Assembly: GCF_000731315.1 (NCBI RefSeq)
Contig: NZ_HG938353.1
Span: forward strand, 992,001 to 1,056,000
DNA length: 64,000 bases
Direction of reading: 5' to 3'
Origin: Neorhizobium galegae bv. orientalis str. HAMBI 540
GTDB lineage: Bacteria > Pseudomonadota > Alphaproteobacteria > Rhizobiales > Rhizobiaceae
Part shown: one piece after another, positions 46,051 to 55,354 of the stretch
Layout of the letters: every line of letters begins with the position of its first letter
Numbering within the stretch: position 1 is the stretch's first letter
Translations under genes and position numbers: made by a program
Notes under the pieces: model-generated
Told to the model about the DNA's origin: nothing
Databases searched by the model: none
The model's input: the letters and a program-made list of their open reading frames with translations, nothing else

Positions 46051-46634
46051 TCTTCGTCCACCAGATGTTTGACGCCGGCCTTGAAATAGTCATAGCCCGA
46101 ATAGAAGGTCAGGATCGCGGCGAGCCAGAGAAGCACGATGCCCATCTGGGTCGTGTAGGGCACGATCTTGTCGCCGGCTGGCCCTGCCAGCAGGAAGGCG
46201 ATCGCCACCATCTGGATCGTCGTCTTCCACTTGGCGATGCGCGTCACCGGCACGGAGACCTTCAGCGCAGCCAGGTATTCGCGCAGGCCCGAGACCAGGA
46301 TTTCGCGGCAGAGAATGGTGATTGCCGCCCAGAGCGACCAGCCGGCGATCGTCTGGTCGGCGGCGAGCAGCAACAGCACCGCGGCGACCAGCAGCTTGTC
46401 GGCGATCGGGTCGAGCATGCGGCCGATATTCGACGTCTGGTTCCAGATGCGGGCGAGATACCCGTCGAGATAGTCGGTGATCGAGGCGACGGCGAACAGA
46501 ACCAGCGCCGTCCAGCGCGCCACATCGGAGCTTTCAAGCTGTCCTTCGATGAAGAAGCAGCCCACGATGATCGGCACGGCCACGATGCGCGCGTAGGTCA
46601 GAAGATTGGGGATATTGTATGCGCGCGACGCCAT
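46047..46634 (-). CDS. pgsA: CDP-diacylglycerol-glycerol-3-phosphate 3-phosphatidyltransferase
   Basis: Makes phosphatidylglycerol phosphate in the inner membrane. The 195-residue protein carries the CDP-alcohol phosphotransferase signature D-G-x2-A-R-x8-G-x3-D-x3-D (DYLDGYLARIW, then GRMLDPIADKLL) at about residues 57-85. About five membrane segments are visible. It precedes moaD and follows uvrC, a conserved order in rhizobia. Confidence 0.95.
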   Translation of the reverse strand: MASRAYNIPNLLTYARIVAVPIIVGCFFIEGQLESSDVARWTALVLFAVASITDYLDGYLARIWNQTSNIGRMLDPIADKLLVAAVLLLLAADQTIAGWSLWAAITILCREILVSGLREYLAALKVSVPVTRIAKWKTTIQMVAIAFLLAGPAGDKIVPYTTQMGIVLLWLAAILTFYSGYDYFKAGVKHLVDEE

Positions 46635-46731
46635 GGGGAGCCTTCCGGATGTTTGCTCCTAGTTGATGTGTTGAGGCCAAGGCGTCAACAGGGTTTCGCG
46701 GCTTTTTTGCAGCCGATGGCGTCATGCCGAT

Positions 46732-48771
46732 TTAGCCAGCCCGGTTCTCGTGGAAATGGTTGTAGATCTGTTTGGCGACAGCCTCGGAAATGCCCTCGAC
46801 TGCCATGAGGTCGGTCAGGCCGGCGCGCGACACCGCCTTCGCCGTGCCGAAGTGCTGCAGGAGCTTGCGCTTGCGGCCGGGTCCGATCCCTGAAATCTCG
46901 TCGAGCGGGTTCTTGACCATCTCCTTCTTGCGCCTTGCCCGGTGCGAGCCGATCGCAAAACGATGCGCCTCGTCACGCATGCGCTGGATGAAGTAGAGGA
47001 CCGGATCGCGCGGCGGCAGCGAGAAATCGGATCGGCCGTCGGCGAAGAACCGTTCGCGGCCGGCATCCCGGTCGACGCCCTTGGCGACGCCGATCGCGGT
47101 CACCACGTCGCGAATGCCGAGTTCGTCGAGAATGGCACGTACCGCGCTCATCTGCCCCTGGCCGCCGTCGATCAGGATCACGTCCGGCCAGGCGGGGAAG
47201 GCGGCATCGGCCGCATCCTCGGCGCTGGCGCCGGCAACGGCGGTGCGGTCCGGAATGCCCTCTTCCTTGAGGAGGCGCGAGAAGCGGCGGGTCATCACTT
47301 CCCGCATCATGCCGAAGTCGTCGCCGGGAGTGATGTCGGTCGATTTGATGTTGAACTTCCGGTACTGGCTCTTCACGAAGCCTTCCGGCCCCGCCACGAC
47401 CATGCCGCCGACAGCATTGGTGCCCATGATGTGCGAGTTGTCGTAGATCTCGATCCGGCGCGGCACGAAGGATAGGCCGAAGGTCTCGGCCAGGCCCTGC
47501 AGCAGGCGCGCCTGCGACGAGGTCTCGGCAAGCCGGCGGCCATGCGCCTCGCGGGCATTGGCCAGCACGTGGTCGGTCAGGTCCTTCTTCTCGCCACGTT
47601 GGGGCACGGAGATCGTCACCTTGTGGCCGGCCCTTTCGCAGAAGGCGAGCGCCAGCAGGTCCTGTTCCTCGACGGTTTCCGACAGCAGGATCTGTTTCGG
47701 CACCGGCTTGTCGTCATAGAACTGCGCGAGGAAGGCGTTGAGCACTTCCGCACCGGAGAGCTGCGGATCGGCCTTCGGGAAATAGGCGCGGTTGCCCCAG
47801 TTCTGGCCGGTCCTGAAGAAGAACACCTGGATGCAGGACATGCCGCCCTCGTTGTAGATGGCAAAGACATCCGCCTCCTCGACGCCGGCCGGGTTGATGC
47901 CCTGGTGGCTCTGGACGTGACTGAGCGCCGCCAGCCGGTCGCGATAGATCGCGGCGCGCTCGAAATCCAGGTCCTCGGAGGCTTCCGCCATCTGGCGGGC
48001 GATCGCCGACTTGACGTTCTGGCTCTTGCCGGAAAGGAAATCCTTGGCTTCGCCCACCAGCGCCGCATACCCCTCGTCGCTGATCTCGCGGGTGCAGGGG
48101 CCTGAACAGCGCTTGATCTGGAACAGCAGGCACGGACGGGTGCGGGTCTCGAAGACGCTATCGGTGCAGGTACGCAGCAGGAAGGCGCGCTGCAGCGAAT
48201 TGATGGTGCGGCCGACGGCGGCCGCCGACGCGAAGGGGCCGAAATAATCGCCTTTGCGCGCCCGCGCACCGCGATGCTTGAAGATCGCCGGTGCCCGGTG
48301 GTCGCCGGTGATCATGATATAGGGGAAGGATTTGTCGTCGCGCAGAAGAACATTGAAGCGCGGCCGCAGGCGCTTGATGAGATTGGCCTCGAGCAGCAGC
48401 GCCTCGGTCTCCGTCCGCGTCGTGACGAATTCCATATGGGTGGTTTCGCGCACCATCTTGGCGATGCGGTTGGAATGGACGCGGCCCTGCGCATAGTTGC
48501 CGACGCGCTTCTTGAGGCTGCGCGCCTTGCCGACGTAAAGCACGTCCTGCGCATCGTTGAACATCCGGTAGACGCCCGGCGCGTTCGGCAGGTGCTTGAC
48601 GAATTCGGCGATCAGGTCGGCGCCCTTCAGGCCGCTGTCGTTCTTCCAGCCTTCGTTCCAGTCAATCGACGCAGCAGGACCCTGGGCCGGCTCGGCCACC
48701 AGCACATCGTCGTCTTCTTCTTCCGTCTCGTCGTAGAGAACGCCGCCGTCGGGCAGCTTCGTTCCGTTCAT
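46732..48771 (-). CDS. uvrC: Excinuclease ABC subunit C
   Basis: Incises DNA on both sides of a lesion in nucleotide excision repair. The 679-residue protein has a 45-residue acidic leader. The GIY-YIG nuclease domain ([20 protein letters not shown] near residue 67) and a UVR motif ([17 protein letters not shown]) follow. The RNase H-like domain has [19 protein letters not shown] and [12 protein letters not shown]-terminal helix-hairpin-helix motifs ([20 protein letters not shown]) complete it. Nothing is missing. Confidence 0.96.
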   Translation of the reverse strand: MNGTKLPDGGVLYDETEEEDDDVLVAEPAQGPAASIDWNEGWKNDSGLKGADLIAEFVKHLPNAPGVYRMFNDAQDVLYVGKARSLKKRVGNYAQGRVHSNRIAKMVRETTHMEFVTTRTETEALLLEANLIKRLRPRFNVLLRDDKSFPYIMITGDHRAPAIFKHRGARARKGDYFGPFASAAAVGRTINSLQRAFLLRTCTDSVFETRTRPCLLFQIKRCSGPCTREISDEGYAALVGEAKDFLSGKSQNVKSAIARQMAEASEDLDFERAAIYRDRLAALSHVQSHQGINPAGVEEADVFAIYNEGGMSCIQVFFFRTGQNWGNRAYFPKADPQLSGAEVLNAFLAQFYDDKPVPKQILLSETVEEQDLLALAFCERAGHKVTISVPQRGEKKDLTDHVLANAREAHGRRLAETSSQARLLQGLAETFGLSFVPRRIEIYDNSHIMGTNAVGGMVVAGPEGFVKSQYRKFNIKSTDITPGDDFGMMREVMTRRFSRLLKEEGIPDRTAVAGASAEDAADAAFPAWPDVILIDGGQGQMSAVRAILDELGIRDVVTAIGVAKGVDRDAGRERFFADGRSDFSLPPRDPVLYFIQRMRDEAHRFAIGSHRARRKKEMVKNPLDEISGIGPGRKRKLLQHFGTAKAVSRAGLTDLMAVEGISEAVAKQIYNHFHENRAG

Positions 48772-49441
48772 TCCTAGTCTCCGCCGGATGTCGGCATCCG
48801 GCCATCACCGATTCGAACCATGCGTCCATGACATGTGCCGACGACGGCAGCTTGTCAAAATATTGCGCTGAAGCGGCCCGATTCCCTGCACAAAGGCCGC
48901 TGCCGGAGAAATAGTGTCTCGGGGCAGATTTTGAAAGCGCTGGCAAAAATTCCGCCCATGCTCTTGACGAAGGCCGGAATGGCCGTTCCCGCGGTGGAAT
49001 ATTTAAGGCAGAAATCTGGCGGTCGGCGTCGGCCGCCCGCATGCGGAGAGGCGAAATACGTCCGTGTTTCTGATCAATTTTTTGTTTCTACAAGCGGTCG
49101 ATCCGGTTTTGCTGCGAATACAAGTCGAACTTGGCGAGTGGCGCCCGCGCCGGTTGGCGCTGGCAGGTGTATTGACTGAGTTGTGCTTTGGATTTAAGAA
49201 GTAATTTATAAATGTAAAAATTTTTATATTTAAAGTAAGCATTGCTTAAGGTTAATCAAACGTGTGTTGCGATACAGCAACATCAAAGTTTGGCCTTCTG
49301 TGTGCCACAATCAATTCACATTTCGGCTCTTTCTATTCCTCAATTGACCTCCACATTCCGTTTCAGCGAGCAGGGAACAAATGTGTCGCCAACCATGTTG
49401 TCGCGGCGAATTCCCGGCGCAGCAGTAAAAGGAGAAAATGT
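48772..49441. other. Non-coding region upstream of ropB
   Basis: This 670-bp gap holds no convincing gene. Its right half is AT-rich around 49195-49255, unlike its surroundings. A weak promoter ATTGAC-N17-TTAAGA (49171-49199) would give a leader of about 240 nt. The leader would contain a 6-bp hairpin TGTTGC-GATACA-GCAACA near 49264-49281. RopB/AopB genes are regulated by envelope two-component systems in related species. Confidence 0.4.
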
Positions 49442-50077
49442 ATGCGTACTCTCATCGCAACTCTGATGGCCTCGGCAGTCAGCTTCATCGCCATCTCTGC
49501 GGCCAATGCCGCTGATGCCGTCGAACAAATTCCGCAGGCCCCGGTTGCAACCGAAGAGCCGGCCCCGGCTGCCAGCTGGCAGGGTTTCTATCTCGGTGGT
49601 TATGGTCAGTATGACTGGGGTCGCTTCGGTAGCGGCGACCGCGACGGCCAGTTCGGCGGCGGTGCTTATACGGGCTATAACTTCCAGAGCGGCTCGATCG
49701 TTTACGGTGTCGAAGCAGACGTCGGTTACAACGGCACGAAGAGCACCACGGACGATGGCTTTGAAGGCAAGGCTGGCTGGAACGGCTCGGTTCGCGGCCG
49801 CGTCGGCTACGACCTCAACCCCTTCCTGATCTACGGTACGGCCGGTGTCGCCCTGCAGGACAACGAACTGCGCGACGCGACCTCGTCCGACAACAAGACC
49901 GGTGTGGGTTACACGGTCGGTGCCGGTGCCGAAGCTTTCGTCACCAACAACATCACCGCTCGTGTCGAATACCGCTACACCGATTACGGTTCGGACAGCT
50001 ACTCGCTCGATTCCGGTTCGGTCTCGAAGGGCTTCGACGACCACAGCGTCAAGGTCGGTATCGGCGTGAAGTTCTAA
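49442..50077 (+). CDS. ropB: RopB/AopB-like outer membrane beta-barrel protein
   Basis: A 211-residue small barrel of the OmpA-like/Omp25 family. The signal peptide is residues 1-23 (cleavage after ANA). A proline-rich segment (EQIPQAPVATEEPAPAA) is followed by eight beta-strands (GFYLGGYGQYDWG, TGYNF, YGVEADVGYNG, RVEYRYTDYG) and the terminal KVGIGVKF with a C-terminal phenylalanine. This matches rhizobial RopB and agrobacterial AopB, which are envelope-stress-regulated. AAAAGGAG precedes the ATG. A terminator follows. Confidence 0.88.
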   Translation: MRTLIATLMASAVSFIAISAANAADAVEQIPQAPVATEEPAPAASWQGFYLGGYGQYDWGRFGSGDRDGQFGGGAYTGYNFQSGSIVYGVEADVGYNGTKSTTDDGFEGKAGWNGSVRGRVGYDLNPFLIYGTAGVALQDNELRDATSSDNKTGVGYTVGAGAEAFVTNNITARVEYRYTDYGSDSYSLDSGSVSKGFDDHSVKVGIGVKF

Positions 50078-50102
50078 GTTCGATAGCCTTAACAGGCTGG
50101 GG

Positions 50103-50133
50103 AAAGCCCGGGCTTCGGTCCGGGCTTTTTTTT
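50103..50133 (+). terminator. Rho-independent terminator of ropB
   Basis: Nine-bp arms (50103-50111 and 50120-50128) with an 8-nt loop are followed by an eight-T run. It lies 25 bp after the ropB stop. Confidence 0.9.
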
Positions 50134-50136
50134 GTT

Positions 50137-50733
50137 TCAGGCTGCCGATTTCATGGCGGTGTAGGAGGCGAAGCGCTTGGCAAAGATATCCGGCCAGGAG
50201 GCGAGTTCCGGCCGGCCCGCGGCCCATTGGCCGTTGAAGCGCAGATCGAGGTAACCGATCAACGCGGCGAGCGCAAAATGGCCGCCATGCAGTTTCTTGC
50301 CGGTTTTCGGCAGGTTATTTTCCAGGTGATCGAGCCCGCGCACCACCTTGGCCCACTGTTTGTCGATCCACGGCTGGTGGACCTTGTCCTCGTCGCGCGA
50401 GCGACGCTCGTAGACGATCGCCAGCAGGCAATCCATCATGCCGTCGCAAAGCGCTTCCAGCACTTCCGCCTCGGTGCGCTTTGCGTCCTTCTTCGGATAG
50501 AGCTTGCCGCCCGACTGGCGATCGAGCCAATGCATGATCGCGATGCTGTCGTAGATCGGCGGTTCGCCATCACGGATCAGGACCGGGATCTTGCCGAGGG
50601 GGTTGTTGCTCACGAGCTCCGGCGGGGCCGCGTTGGTGTCGGTCTTCACTTCAGTGATCTCGATGCCGAGATGGCGCGCCGCCATGCGCACCTTGGCCGA
50701 ATAGGGCGAGGCCGGGGAATACAGCAGCTTCAT
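50137..50733 (-). CDS. Glutathione S-transferase family protein
   Basis: A 198-residue GST. MKLLYSPASPYSAKVRMAAR opens the thioredoxin-fold domain. NPLGKIPVLIRDGEPPIYDS binds glutathione. The C-terminal domain ends with a helical block (HFALAALIGYLDLRF). The start is the ATG at 50731-50733; a TTG-like leader is discounted. The RNase T2 gene lies 23 bp upstream on the same strand and the two may be co-transcribed. Substrate unknown. Confidence 0.85.
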   Translation of the reverse strand: MKLLYSPASPYSAKVRMAARHLGIEITEVKTDTNAAPPELVSNNPLGKIPVLIRDGEPPIYDSIAIMHWLDRQSGGKLYPKKDAKRTEAEVLEALCDGMMDCLLAIVYERRSRDEDKVHQPWIDKQWAKVVRGLDHLENNLPKTGKKLHGGHFALAALIGYLDLRFNGQWAAGRPELASWPDIFAKRFASYTAMKSAA

Positions 50734-50756
50734 GGTCTTGTCCTTCTCGATAAATG

Positions 50757-51422
50757 TCATCTTGCGGGCGGCAGGGTGATCTGGCTGATCCGGCAGCCGT
50801 CACGATCGACTTCGGCGCAATCGCGGAATTGCAGGTCCTTGCTGAGGCAGATGCGCACTTCCTCCAGCTGCCGGCCCTCGCAACTCGTCGAAATGCCGCG
50901 CCGGCTCATGCCCGGATTGGCAGCGAGGAACTTTTCCTCGATCTGGTCGGCCGACAGCGTCACGGCCGAGTCGCCGCGGGACAGGTCGGCGGGCAGTTTG
51001 ACCCGCGAGAAGGCCTCGCGCAGCTTGCCGAAATAATCACGCTGGCTGAGCCCGGTGCAGCTTCCGTGCTTGCGCCACTGATGGCCGATCAGCCCCATCG
51101 ACGGCATGATGTCGAAGAGTGGCTGGCCGAGCGATTGCGGCACGCGGCCCGGTTCCTTCGTTTCGCAGAAGTCCGGATAGCCTTTTTCGTATTGCGGCCA
51201 CAGCCCGTGGACGATGAAACGGAAATCCTTGTCCGTGCTGCATTGCTGGTCGTTCTTGCCGCCACTCTGCGAAGCACAGAAGGTCGGCGACCAGGAAAGC
51301 GACAGGACGTAGAAATCGAACTGCCCTGCGTGATCCTGCCGATTGTCCGATCGGCGCTCCTGGGCGGAGGCAGTGGATGCGAAAAGCGCGAGAAAAAGGA
51401 AAGCGATAAATCGGTTGGTCAT
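50757..51422 (-). CDS. T2 family ribonuclease with atypical CAS II motif
   Basis: A 221-residue exported protein. The signal peptide is residues 1-20 (cleavage near ASAQ). CAS I is HGLWPQ with His72. CAS II reads GHQWRKHGSC (His114, Gln115, Lys118, His119); the family consensus has Glu where Gln115 lies. Cysteines that could form the conserved disulfides are present. Without the glutamate, catalysis may be weak; alternatively the position is relaxed in this clade. It is followed by a GST gene. Confidence 0.83.
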   Translation of the reverse strand: MTNRFIAFLFLALFASTASAQERRSDNRQDHAGQFDFYVLSLSWSPTFCASQSGGKNDQQCSTDKDFRFIVHGLWPQYEKGYPDFCETKEPGRVPQSLGQPLFDIMPSMGLIGHQWRKHGSCTGLSQRDYFGKLREAFSRVKLPADLSRGDSAVTLSADQIEEKFLAANPGMSRRGISTSCEGRQLEEVRICLSKDLQFRDCAEVDRDGCRISQITLPPAR

Positions 51423-51472
51423 CGGCCGGCCCCCTGCAATGCGCGGCACCATGGGCGGGAAGCCTCGCCCGG

Positions 51473-52351
51473 TCAAGACTCCGAATCGAGGTCGCTGTCG
51501 ACGGTCTCGCCGGTCAGCCAGAAGGCGCGCTGCGAGGCGAACCGGTCCTGCGCCAGGATGGTTTTCAAGGTCGGCAGAAGCGCGTGCAACTCGTCCTTCA
51601 GCGTGAAGGGCGGGTTGACGATGATGAGGCCGGAGCCGGACAGCCCGGTCGTCTCGCGGTCGCTCTGGACGGTCAATTCGGCGCATAGCATTTTCGGGAT
51701 TTCCAGCGCCTTCAGCTCGTCGTGGAAGGCCCTGAGGGGCGCGCCCTTCTTGATCGGATACCAGAGGCAGAAGGTGCCGCCCTGAAAGCGGCGCCAGCCG
51801 GTCGACAGGCCTTTCACCAGCCGCCTGTATTCGCCGTCCTCCTCGAAAGGCGGATCGACGAGCACGATACCGCGCTTTTCCTTCGGCGGCAGATGGGCGC
51901 CCAGCGCCAGCCAGCCGTCGAGTTCGGTGGCGCGCACCTGGAAATCGCCCTCGAACAGGTTGTGCAGGCGATTGAAGTCTTCCGGATGCAGTTCCATCGC
52001 CGACAACCGGTCCTGCGGGCGGAACAGCATGCGGGCAAGTTTCGGCGAGCCGGGATAAAGTTTCAGCGCGCCGGTCGGGTTCAATTCCCTGACTGCGGTC
52101 AAATAAGGCTCCAGCAGGTCTGCGACCTTTGCCGGCAGTTCCGCTTCCATTAGCCGGCCGATGCCGTCGCGCCATTCGCCGGTCTTCTGCGCCTCGTCCG
52201 AGGAAAGGTCGTAAAGCCCGATGCCGGCATGGGTATCCAGCATGCGAAACGCCTTGTCCTTGTTCTGGGCATAGCGGATCAGCCGCGCCAGGATCGCGTG
52301 TTTGAGGACATCGGCAAAATTGCCCGCGTGATAGATGTGCCGGTAGTTCAT
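51473..52351 (-). CDS. rlmJ: 23S rRNA A2030 N6-methyltransferase
   Basis: A 292-residue RlmJ protein. NYRHIYHAGNFADVLKHAIL is the family signature. The SAM site follows near residue 38 (DTHAGIGLYDL), and the catalytic motif is DPPFE near residue 167. Divergent from the molybdopterin enzyme across 83 bp. Confidence 0.94.
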   Translation of the reverse strand: MNYRHIYHAGNFADVLKHAILARLIRYAQNKDKAFRMLDTHAGIGLYDLSSDEAQKTGEWRDGIGRLMEAELPAKVADLLEPYLTAVRELNPTGALKLYPGSPKLARMLFRPQDRLSAMELHPEDFNRLHNLFEGDFQVRATELDGWLALGAHLPPKEKRGIVLVDPPFEEDGEYRRLVKGLSTGWRRFQGGTFCLWYPIKKGAPLRAFHDELKALEIPKMLCAELTVQSDRETTGLSGSGLIIVNPPFTLKDELHALLPTLKTILAQDRFASQRAFWLTGETVDSDLDSES

Positions 52352-52434
52352 CGTTGCTGGTGTCTCGCTTGAATTAAATTGATGCGCTGCAAATCACGCT
52401 TTTTGCGGACGTCAGCTTGCAATATAGAAAAGCC

Positions 52435-54588
52435 ATGAACGTTGCGACCCCGATTACCGCGAAAACCCCAATCGCCCCAGAAAAGTCCGGCCACAATTCC
52501 GTCGGACACACCGTCTGTCCGCACGACTGTCCGTCGGCCTGCGCACTGGACATAGATCTCACAGCCGACGGCCGTATCGGCCGCGTGCGCGGCGCGGCCG
52601 ACAATACCTATACGGCCGGCGTTATCTGCGCCAAGGTCGCCCGATACTCAGAGCGGCTCTACCACCCCGGTCGGCTGATGCACCCGAAGCGCCGCTTGGG
52701 CGCCAAGGGCGAGGGGAACTGGCAGGAGGTTTCGTGGGAGGCCGCACTCGACGAGATCGCTGACGCTTTCGTCAAGGCCGAGGCGAAACACGGGTCGGAG
52801 GCGATCTGGCCCTATTTCTATGCCGGCACGATGGGCCAGGTGCAGCGCGATTCGATCGAGCGGCTGCGGCATGCGAAAAAATACTCCGGCTTCTTCGGCA
52901 CGATCTGCACCAACATGGCTTGGACCGGTTATGTGATGGGCACCGGCGCTCTGCGCGGTCCCGATCCGCGCGAGATGGCGAAGTCCGATTGCGTGGTGAT
53001 CTGGGGCACCAATGCCGTCTCCACCCAGGTCAATGTCATGACCCACGCGGTGAAGGCCCGCAAGGAACGCGGCGCCAGGATTGTCGTCATCGATATCTAC
53101 GACAATCCGACGATGAAACAGGCGGACATGGCGTTGACCGTGCGCCCCGGAACCGATGCAGCACTCGCCTGCGCCGTCATGCACATCGCCTTTCGCGACG
53201 GATATGCCGACCGCGCCTACATGGCCCAATATGCCGACGACCCGGCCGGCCTCGAAGCGCATCTGAAGGCGAAGACGCCGGAATGGGCCTCCGCCATCAC
53301 CGGCCTGTCGGTGGAAGAGATCGAGACCTTCGCCCGCCTCGTCGGCACGACCCAAAAGACCTTCTTCCGGCTCGGTTACGGGTTTGCCCGCCAGCGCAAC
53401 GGCACGGTCGCCATGCATGCGGCGCTGTCGATCGCGACCGTGCTGGGCTGCTGGCAATACGAGGGTGGCGGCGCCTTCCACAACAACGGCGAAATTTTCC
53501 GACTCAACAAGTCCGAACTGATGGGCACGGCCTATGCCGATCCGGATATCCGCCAGCTCGACCAGTCGCAGATCGGCCGGGTGCTGACCGGCGATGCCGA
53601 GGCGCTGCGTGACCGTGGGCCGGTGACGGCCATGCTGATCCAGAACACCAATCCGATGAACGTTGCGCCGGAACAGCGCCTCGTCCGCCAGGGCTTCTTG
53701 CGCGACGACTTGTTCGTCGCGGTGCACGAGCAGTTCATGACCGATACGGCCGAAGTCGCCGATATCGTCCTGCCGGCAACGATGTTCGTCGAGCATGACG
53801 ATCTTTACCGCGCCGGTGGGCAGCAGCATATCCTGCTCGGGCCAAAGCTGGTCGAACCGCCGTCGACAGTGCGCACCAATCTCTTCGTCATCGAGGAACT
53901 GGCAAAGCGCCTTGGCGTCGATCATTTCCCCGGTTTCGGCCTCGACGAACGCCAGCATATCGACCGCATTCTGAAGGCCAGCCACTGGGGCGGCTACGAG
54001 GATCTGGCGCGCGACAAATGGATCGATGCGCAGCCGGATTTCGAAACCGCCCATTACATCAAGGGGTTCGGTTATCCCGACGGCAAATTCCGCTTCAGGC
54101 CGGACTGGGCGAACGGCCCGTCGCCGGACAAGCCGCCGAAAAATGTCGGGCCGCTTGGGCCGATCGCCGAACTGCCGGTCTTCCCCGACCAAGTTGACGT
54201 CATCGAGGTGGCGGACGAGGCGCATCCCTTCCGGCTGGCGACATCGCCGGCCCGCAGCTTCCTCAATTCCTCCTTCACCGAGACGAAAAGCTCCTACGAG
54301 CGGGAAGGGCGCCCGGAAGTGATGATCGAGCCGACCGATGCGGAGCGCCTCGGCATCGTCGACGGCGATATCGTCCGGCTCGGCAACACCCGCGGCGAAA
54401 TCCGCCTGCATGCGAAGATCGTTGCCGGCGCAAGGCCGGGCGTGCTGATCGCCGAGGGGCTTTGGCCAAACCGCAAGCATCTCGACGGCGAGGGTATCAA
54501 CGTGCTGACCGGCGCCGACGCCGTGGCGCCCTATGGCGGCGCGGCCTTCCACGACAACAAGGTATGGCTTCGCAAGGACTTTGCATGA
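52435..54588 (+). CDS. Molybdopterin-dependent oxidoreductase, DMSO reductase family
   Basis: A 717-residue single-chain enzyme of the type with an N-terminal [4Fe-4S] cluster. The likely ligands are Cys28, Cys32, Cys36 (HTVCPHDCPSACAL) and Cys65 (GVICAKV). Bis-MGD-binding regions and a C-terminal molydopterin dinucleotide-binding domain (residues about 600-715) are present. No twin-arginine signal is seen, so it is probably cytoplasmic. Partner subunits are absent. Its stop overlaps the NudK start (ATGA). Substrate unknown. The ATG at 52435 is preferred to a TTG six codons earlier. Confidence 0.87.
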   Translation: MNVATPITAKTPIAPEKSGHNSVGHTVCPHDCPSACALDIDLTADGRIGRVRGAADNTYTAGVICAKVARYSERLYHPGRLMHPKRRLGAKGEGNWQEVSWEAALDEIADAFVKAEAKHGSEAIWPYFYAGTMGQVQRDSIERLRHAKKYSGFFGTICTNMAWTGYVMGTGALRGPDPREMAKSDCVVIWGTNAVSTQVNVMTHAVKARKERGARIVVIDIYDNPTMKQADMALTVRPGTDAALACAVMHIAFRDGYADRAYMAQYADDPAGLEAHLKAKTPEWASAITGLSVEEIETFARLVGTTQKTFFRLGYGFARQRNGTVAMHAALSIATVLGCWQYEGGGAFHNNGEIFRLNKSELMGTAYADPDIRQLDQSQIGRVLTGDAEALRDRGPVTAMLIQNTNPMNVAPEQRLVRQGFLRDDLFVAVHEQFMTDTAEVADIVLPATMFVEHDDLYRAGGQQHILLGPKLVEPPSTVRTNLFVIEELAKRLGVDHFPGFGLDERQHIDRILKASHWGGYEDLARDKWIDAQPDFETAHYIKGFGYPDGKFRFRPDWANGPSPDKPPKNVGPLGPIAELPVFPDQVDVIEVADEAHPFRLATSPARSFLNSSFTETKSSYEREGRPEVMIEPTDAERLGIVDGDIVRLGNTRGEIRLHAKIVAGARPGVLIAEGLWPNRKHLDGEGINVLTGADAVAPYGGAAFHDNKVWLRKDFA

Positions 54589-55178
54589 CCGGGCAGGATG
54601 ATCGGGTGAAGCTCGTCAGCGAGAAGATATTGTCGGACGGCTGGACGCGGCTTTCGAGCTACGAGCTTGACTACGCCGATCGCCGCGGCGAGACGCACCG
54701 CCTGCATCGCGAAATCTACCATAAGTCCGAGGCCGCCTGCATCCTTCTCTACGACGCCCGGCGCGACATGGTCGTGCTGGTGAAGCAGTTTCGGTTGCCC
54801 GCCTACCTCACCGGCAAGCCGGCATGGATGGTCGAGGTGCCGGCCGGGTTGCTCGACGAGGACCACCCGGAAGAGGCGATCCGGCGCGAAGCGATGGAGG
54901 AAACCGGCTACCGCCTGCGGGATGTGCGGTTTGTCTTCAAGGCATTCATGTCGCCCGGCGCAATTACCGAACTCGTGCATTTCTTCCACGCGCCGATCGA
55001 TCTCTCCGACCGGGTGAACGGTGGCGGCGGGCTTGCCGAGGAGCACGAGGATATCGAGGTTCTCGAACTGCCGCTCGACGAGGCCTTCGCGATGATCGCC
55101 AACGGCGACATCATCGATGCGAAGACAATCATGATGCTGCAATGGGCGGTGATAAACCGGTCATCGTTCACCGTCTGA
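54585..55178 (+). CDS. nudK: NUDIX hydrolase, NudK (GDP-mannose pyrophosphatase)-like
   Basis: A 197-residue protein resembling E. coli NudK across its length. The Nudix box is G-x5-E-x7-REAMEETG (GLLDEDHPEEAIRREAMEE). The NudK-specific block MSPGAITELVHFF is also present. The start overlaps the oxidoreductase stop by four bases, implying coupled translation. Why a GDP-sugar pyrophosphatase is paired with a molybdoenzyme is not obvious; the enzyme could handle molybdopterin guanine dinucleotide, but this is conjecture. Confidence 0.88.
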   Translation: MTGQDDRVKLVSEKILSDGWTRLSSYELDYADRRGETHRLHREIYHKSEAACILLYDARRDMVVLVKQFRLPAYLTGKPAWMVEVPAGLLDEDHPEEAIRREAMEETGYRLRDVRFVFKAFMSPGAITELVHFFHAPIDLSDRVNGGGGLAEEHEDIEVLELPLDEAFAMIANGDIIDAKTIMMLQWAVINRSSFTV

Positions 55179-55279
55179 TGTCCCGGCGGTGCCGCCGCGC
55201 AATGCTTGAGGCCCCGATAGACGCGTTCGCCTGTTGTTTCAGACGCCGTGCGAATGTGACTTGACCTTAAGCCGCCCGG

Positions 55280-55297
55280 ATTTCACATGAATGTCAC
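55280..55297 (+). promoter_or_regulatory. Pho box upstream of phnM
   Basis: ATTTCAC (55280-55286) and ATGTCAC (55291-55297) form a direct repeat with an 11-bp period and a 4-bp spacer. The layout matches the PhoB box and lies 57 bp before the phnM start. It suggests induction when phosphate is limiting. Confidence 0.55.
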
Positions 55298-55354
55298 GAA
55301 TGGCGGCTAAGCGCTGCGTCTTGATAATCATCCTTATATGGTCAGGAGAAAGCC

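Noticed and set aside
48835..49179. Short open frame of 114 codons upstream of ropB
   Set aside because: No ribosome site, no domain and Arg/Pro-rich composition suggest random sequence.
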